Source: Flammula alnicola
Taxonomy: Eukaryota; Basidiomycota; Agaricomycetes; Agaricales; Strophariaceae
Assembly (NCBI GenBank): GCA_015499995.1
Contig: JADNRV010000307.1
Span: 1 to 57,106, forward strand
Length of the DNA: 57,106 nucleotides
Direction: 5' to 3'
The notes beneath the pieces were generated by a model. The model saw nothing but the letters and a program-made list of their open reading frames with translations. It did not search any database and was not told where the DNA came from. Each line of letters starts with the position of its first letter. The stretch's first letter is position 1. The translations under genes and the position numbers were made by a program. Of the stretch, positions 54,875 to 57,106 are shown piece after piece.

Positions 54875-56153
54875 TTAGACAGCAGTCTGTGGAGGGGCAG
54901 TATCATTCCAGAGCTGGTTAGTGTTTCCGCAGTACAGGTCCAGACCTGAAGCTAAATTAGAGGTGGAATCAGCATCGTTAAAGTATTAATTATACGTAGC
55001 TGATCTCAAGCTTACCTGGTTTCCCCTGGTCGTAATTCCATCCGTCAAGTCAACACACAATAAGTCTCCCTCACCGCTGCCCTCCCATAGAATAGTGTCA
55101 GTGGGACCGGGAGTCCAATATTGGTTCAAGTTCTCTACGCAGTCCCAAAGCTGTAGCTTCGTACCGGGATTTGTGTTCCCATCCGTAAGGTCGAGACACT
55201 TGATCGGGCAGAACCGTCAGGACCGAAGGCGAGCTTGTAGCTTCCAGAATTGCCGTGACCAACTTGTGGAACGCTCCATACTTTCAGAGCAGTGGTGTCG
55301 TTGCAAGATGTGATAAAGACTGGGGCACCGTTTTCTGAAGAGTCGGCTGCCATGCAGAAGTCGGCTAGTAGAGTAGAAAGTATAATTCAGTATGTTTGAC
55401 TTGAATGAGATAGCTGAATATAATCACGTTGTGCGGCAATGACAACCTCGGATATAGGGCTATACAACTCGAGTCAGTAATGGAACTCGTCAAAGAAAGG
55501 TTGACTTACTTTGCCAGGGTGTTCGCCGTCCATTGCTGGTTAATATTTCCAGCCGTACAAGTCCAAATTTGTATCTGAAAGGTCAAAGCGAAGTCAATGA
55601 GCATGTGTCTGTTAGCCAATCCAGAAGAAATAAGTAACCTGATTTCCATTATTCAAATTACCATTCGTCAGATCAAGACACTTGTCCGTACCAGACCATA
55701 CAACAGTTGCATCGGAATTCCACTCCCACAACTGGTTCGGGTCTCCGGTTACACATCTGTTGATTTCGACCTTGGTGCCGGAAACATCGGCTCCACCGGT
55801 CACCTCAAGACAGAATGTGTTGAAGATTTCCGATGGGGCCAGGGGTGCCTTCGCCCGATGTCGCGCCTCCTTCAACAACTTGAAATCCGCGTTCTTGAGT
55901 CAAAGTGCTACAGTCATTGATGATAAGGGCTGAGCCGTTGGCTGCAGGGTATAGTACTGTGAGGCAAGGCGTGCGCGGGAAGGATCCGCGGGTTATGGGC
56001 TGGATTTGAACGACCTGATTTGCACTGTGAACATTATAGATAAACGTTTTAGCAAGGATAGACTACGATATGTGCATTAACTTACGAAGGAAGTGCAGCA
56101 CGAACAGCGGCTGCTGCCGTAACAGCTGACAAGAAATATGTCAAGTAGTGCAT
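54875..56153 (-). pseudogene. Secreted ricin-B-type (CBM13, beta-trefoil) lectin, interrupted by indels
   Basis: Minus strand from ATG 56153 to TAA 54875-54877. A signal peptide (MHYLTYFLSAVTAAAAV) is followed by beta-trefoil carbohydrate-binding repeats with the QxW signature in several forms: NQLWEW (about 55735), NQQWTANT (about 55535), NQYWTPG (about 55120) and NQLWND (about 54918), plus KCLDLTNG and CLEVTGG strands. Exons are separated by short GT-AG introns. Three places need a frame change with no intron: near 55825, 55204 and 54928. The protein is a sugar-binding module only; there is no catalytic domain, and it is not a ribosome-inactivating toxin. Neighbour of, and convergent with, the mannanase, so probably also plant-wall directed. 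Confidence 0.7.
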
Positions 56154-57106
56154 GTGGTGTATGCGTATGAGGATGCTTGTTTATGTAGAGTGTTTTAGTT
56201 TGAATAGATGCTTAGACTCAGAAAACCAATTCCTTTTATACCTCGTCCAGTGATTTGCTAGAACTTCAAGCTGGGCAAGGGCCAGAAGGGTCAACCTATT
56301 TTTGACCTTTATGCATCCGTACTCTGTTCGAGGCATATACATCATTCATGGCAGTGTTGTATTTTAAGGGTTATTAACCCCGTAACACTCCTCACATCCC
56401 GCGATGGCGTAGCATAGCCGCTTCTTCAATGAGCTTCTTGACTCATTCCTCTCTGGAACCCTTGGAGATTCATTTGAAATGTCACCCAGGGCTGAGAGTC
56501 GGATGAACGTTGGTACAGAAATCCCATTGGGGCGGAGCATCCGAGCCATTCAACACTCCACTTGAAAATGACGATCCCGGATTGGGTATTTATAACTGCT
56601 TCTGAGCACGAGGATTGATGATTATTTTTAGTCCAAACTCATCGACTTGCCGGGCTAAGGCTCACGTCTGGCCACGGAAAAGTTATTGGGAGGCGAAAGA
56701 CGGTGGCGAGACTCAAGGAATTCGAAACAATTAGCTAGACTCTAAATCCTCTAAAATTAAACCAAAATGGCAGAAGTATATTCCAAATTCCCTCGGAGCC
56801 ACTCGTGCTGGATAACGCTTCACAGCTTCAGATCGGACCACAAGAATCCAATTTAGTCATGCGAAACAACGTAAGTATACTGAATCTGATTTGGCGCCTC
56901 ACTTCAACTTGTCTTCAAGGGCCGGGTTCCACGGTCAAGTTTGAATCAAGAACAAAATAACGGAGAAATTTGAACTCGCGATCTCGAAGGGACTTCAGAT
57001 ACAAAATGGCCAACCCCTCGAGTCCTTTGGTCCTCTGACCTTTAGGCAGAGCCAGCCTCACATGATACTGCTTCAACTTTAGGCGGCGACATCATATTTC
57101 ACGGTC
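56154..57106. other. Lectin upstream region and right edge of the window
   Basis: TATAAAAGG on the minus strand at 56232-56240 lies about 80 nt before the lectin ATG and is its likely TATA box. No gene is supported in the remaining 850 bp. Confidence 0.45.

Noticed and set aside
56930..57080. tRNA-like B-box (GAGTTCAAATTTC) on the minus strand
   Set aside because: I could not fold a cloverleaf with a matching A-box and acceptor stem.
1..57106. CRISPR array, bacterial operons or rRNA
   Set aside because: Short introns, polyadenylation-type signals and eukaryotic families throughout; no regularly spaced repeat-spacer structure or rRNA segment was seen.

Overview
The window looks like nuclear DNA of an Agaricomycete (mushroom-forming basidiomycete). 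Genes are split by many introns of about 45-90 nt. The predicted proteins include an Ist2/TMEM16 homologue, a CBM1-GH5 mannanase and an AA7 flavo-oxidase. The mobile elements belong to groups abundant in these fungi (KDZ, hAT, a Plavaka-like zinc-finger gene and a DUF6698 gene). All calls are from reading the sequence; no database search was run.

Layout. (1) 1-4.3 kb is mobile-element territory: a block dense in GCCGAT/ATCGGC motifs, two perfect palindromes around GCGAATTCGC, the 5' part of a zinc-finger transposase-like gene, and an intact DUF6698-type gene. (2) 5.0-16.5 kb is a tandem array of eleven related genes or relics (SSP-1 to SSP-11). Each intact gene encodes a 63-76 aa secreted protein with a C-C-CC-C-C cysteine framework, spread over five exons that include a constant 10-nt exon and a nearly constant 14-nt exon. 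Eight copies are open, two differ by one base in homopolymers, and one is an exon-1 relic. (3) 17.1-23.4 kb holds ordinary genes: a TMEM16/Ist2 membrane protein, a HIT-family nucleotide hydrolase and, on the minus strand, an MFS anion:cation symporter. (4) 24,540-42,535 is one 18.0-kb KDZ-type DNA transposon with related inverted ends, an 8-bp direct repeat at both borders, TTTAAA-rich subterminal blocks, a CxC2-type KDZ transposase and at least three passenger genes. A 5.1-kb hAT element with its own 8-bp duplication is nested at 33,298-38,420. (5) 42.8-51.1 kb carries an AA7 oxidase, a methyltransferase and a 1285-aa proline-rich membrane protein. (6) 52.4-56.2 kb carries a convergent pair, CBM1-GH5_7 mannanase and ricin-B-type (CBM13) lectin, each interrupted by several single-base indels.

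How the parts relate. The SSP array is the most distinctive host feature: birth and decay by local duplication, shared promoter layout and rigid gene structure point to a secreted peptide family under diversifying duplication. The mannanase and lectin suggest plant-polysaccharide use. The nested transposon shows the order of events: KDZ insertion first, hAT insertion second. The best candidates for something undescribed are the SSP family and the passenger gene set of the KDZ element.
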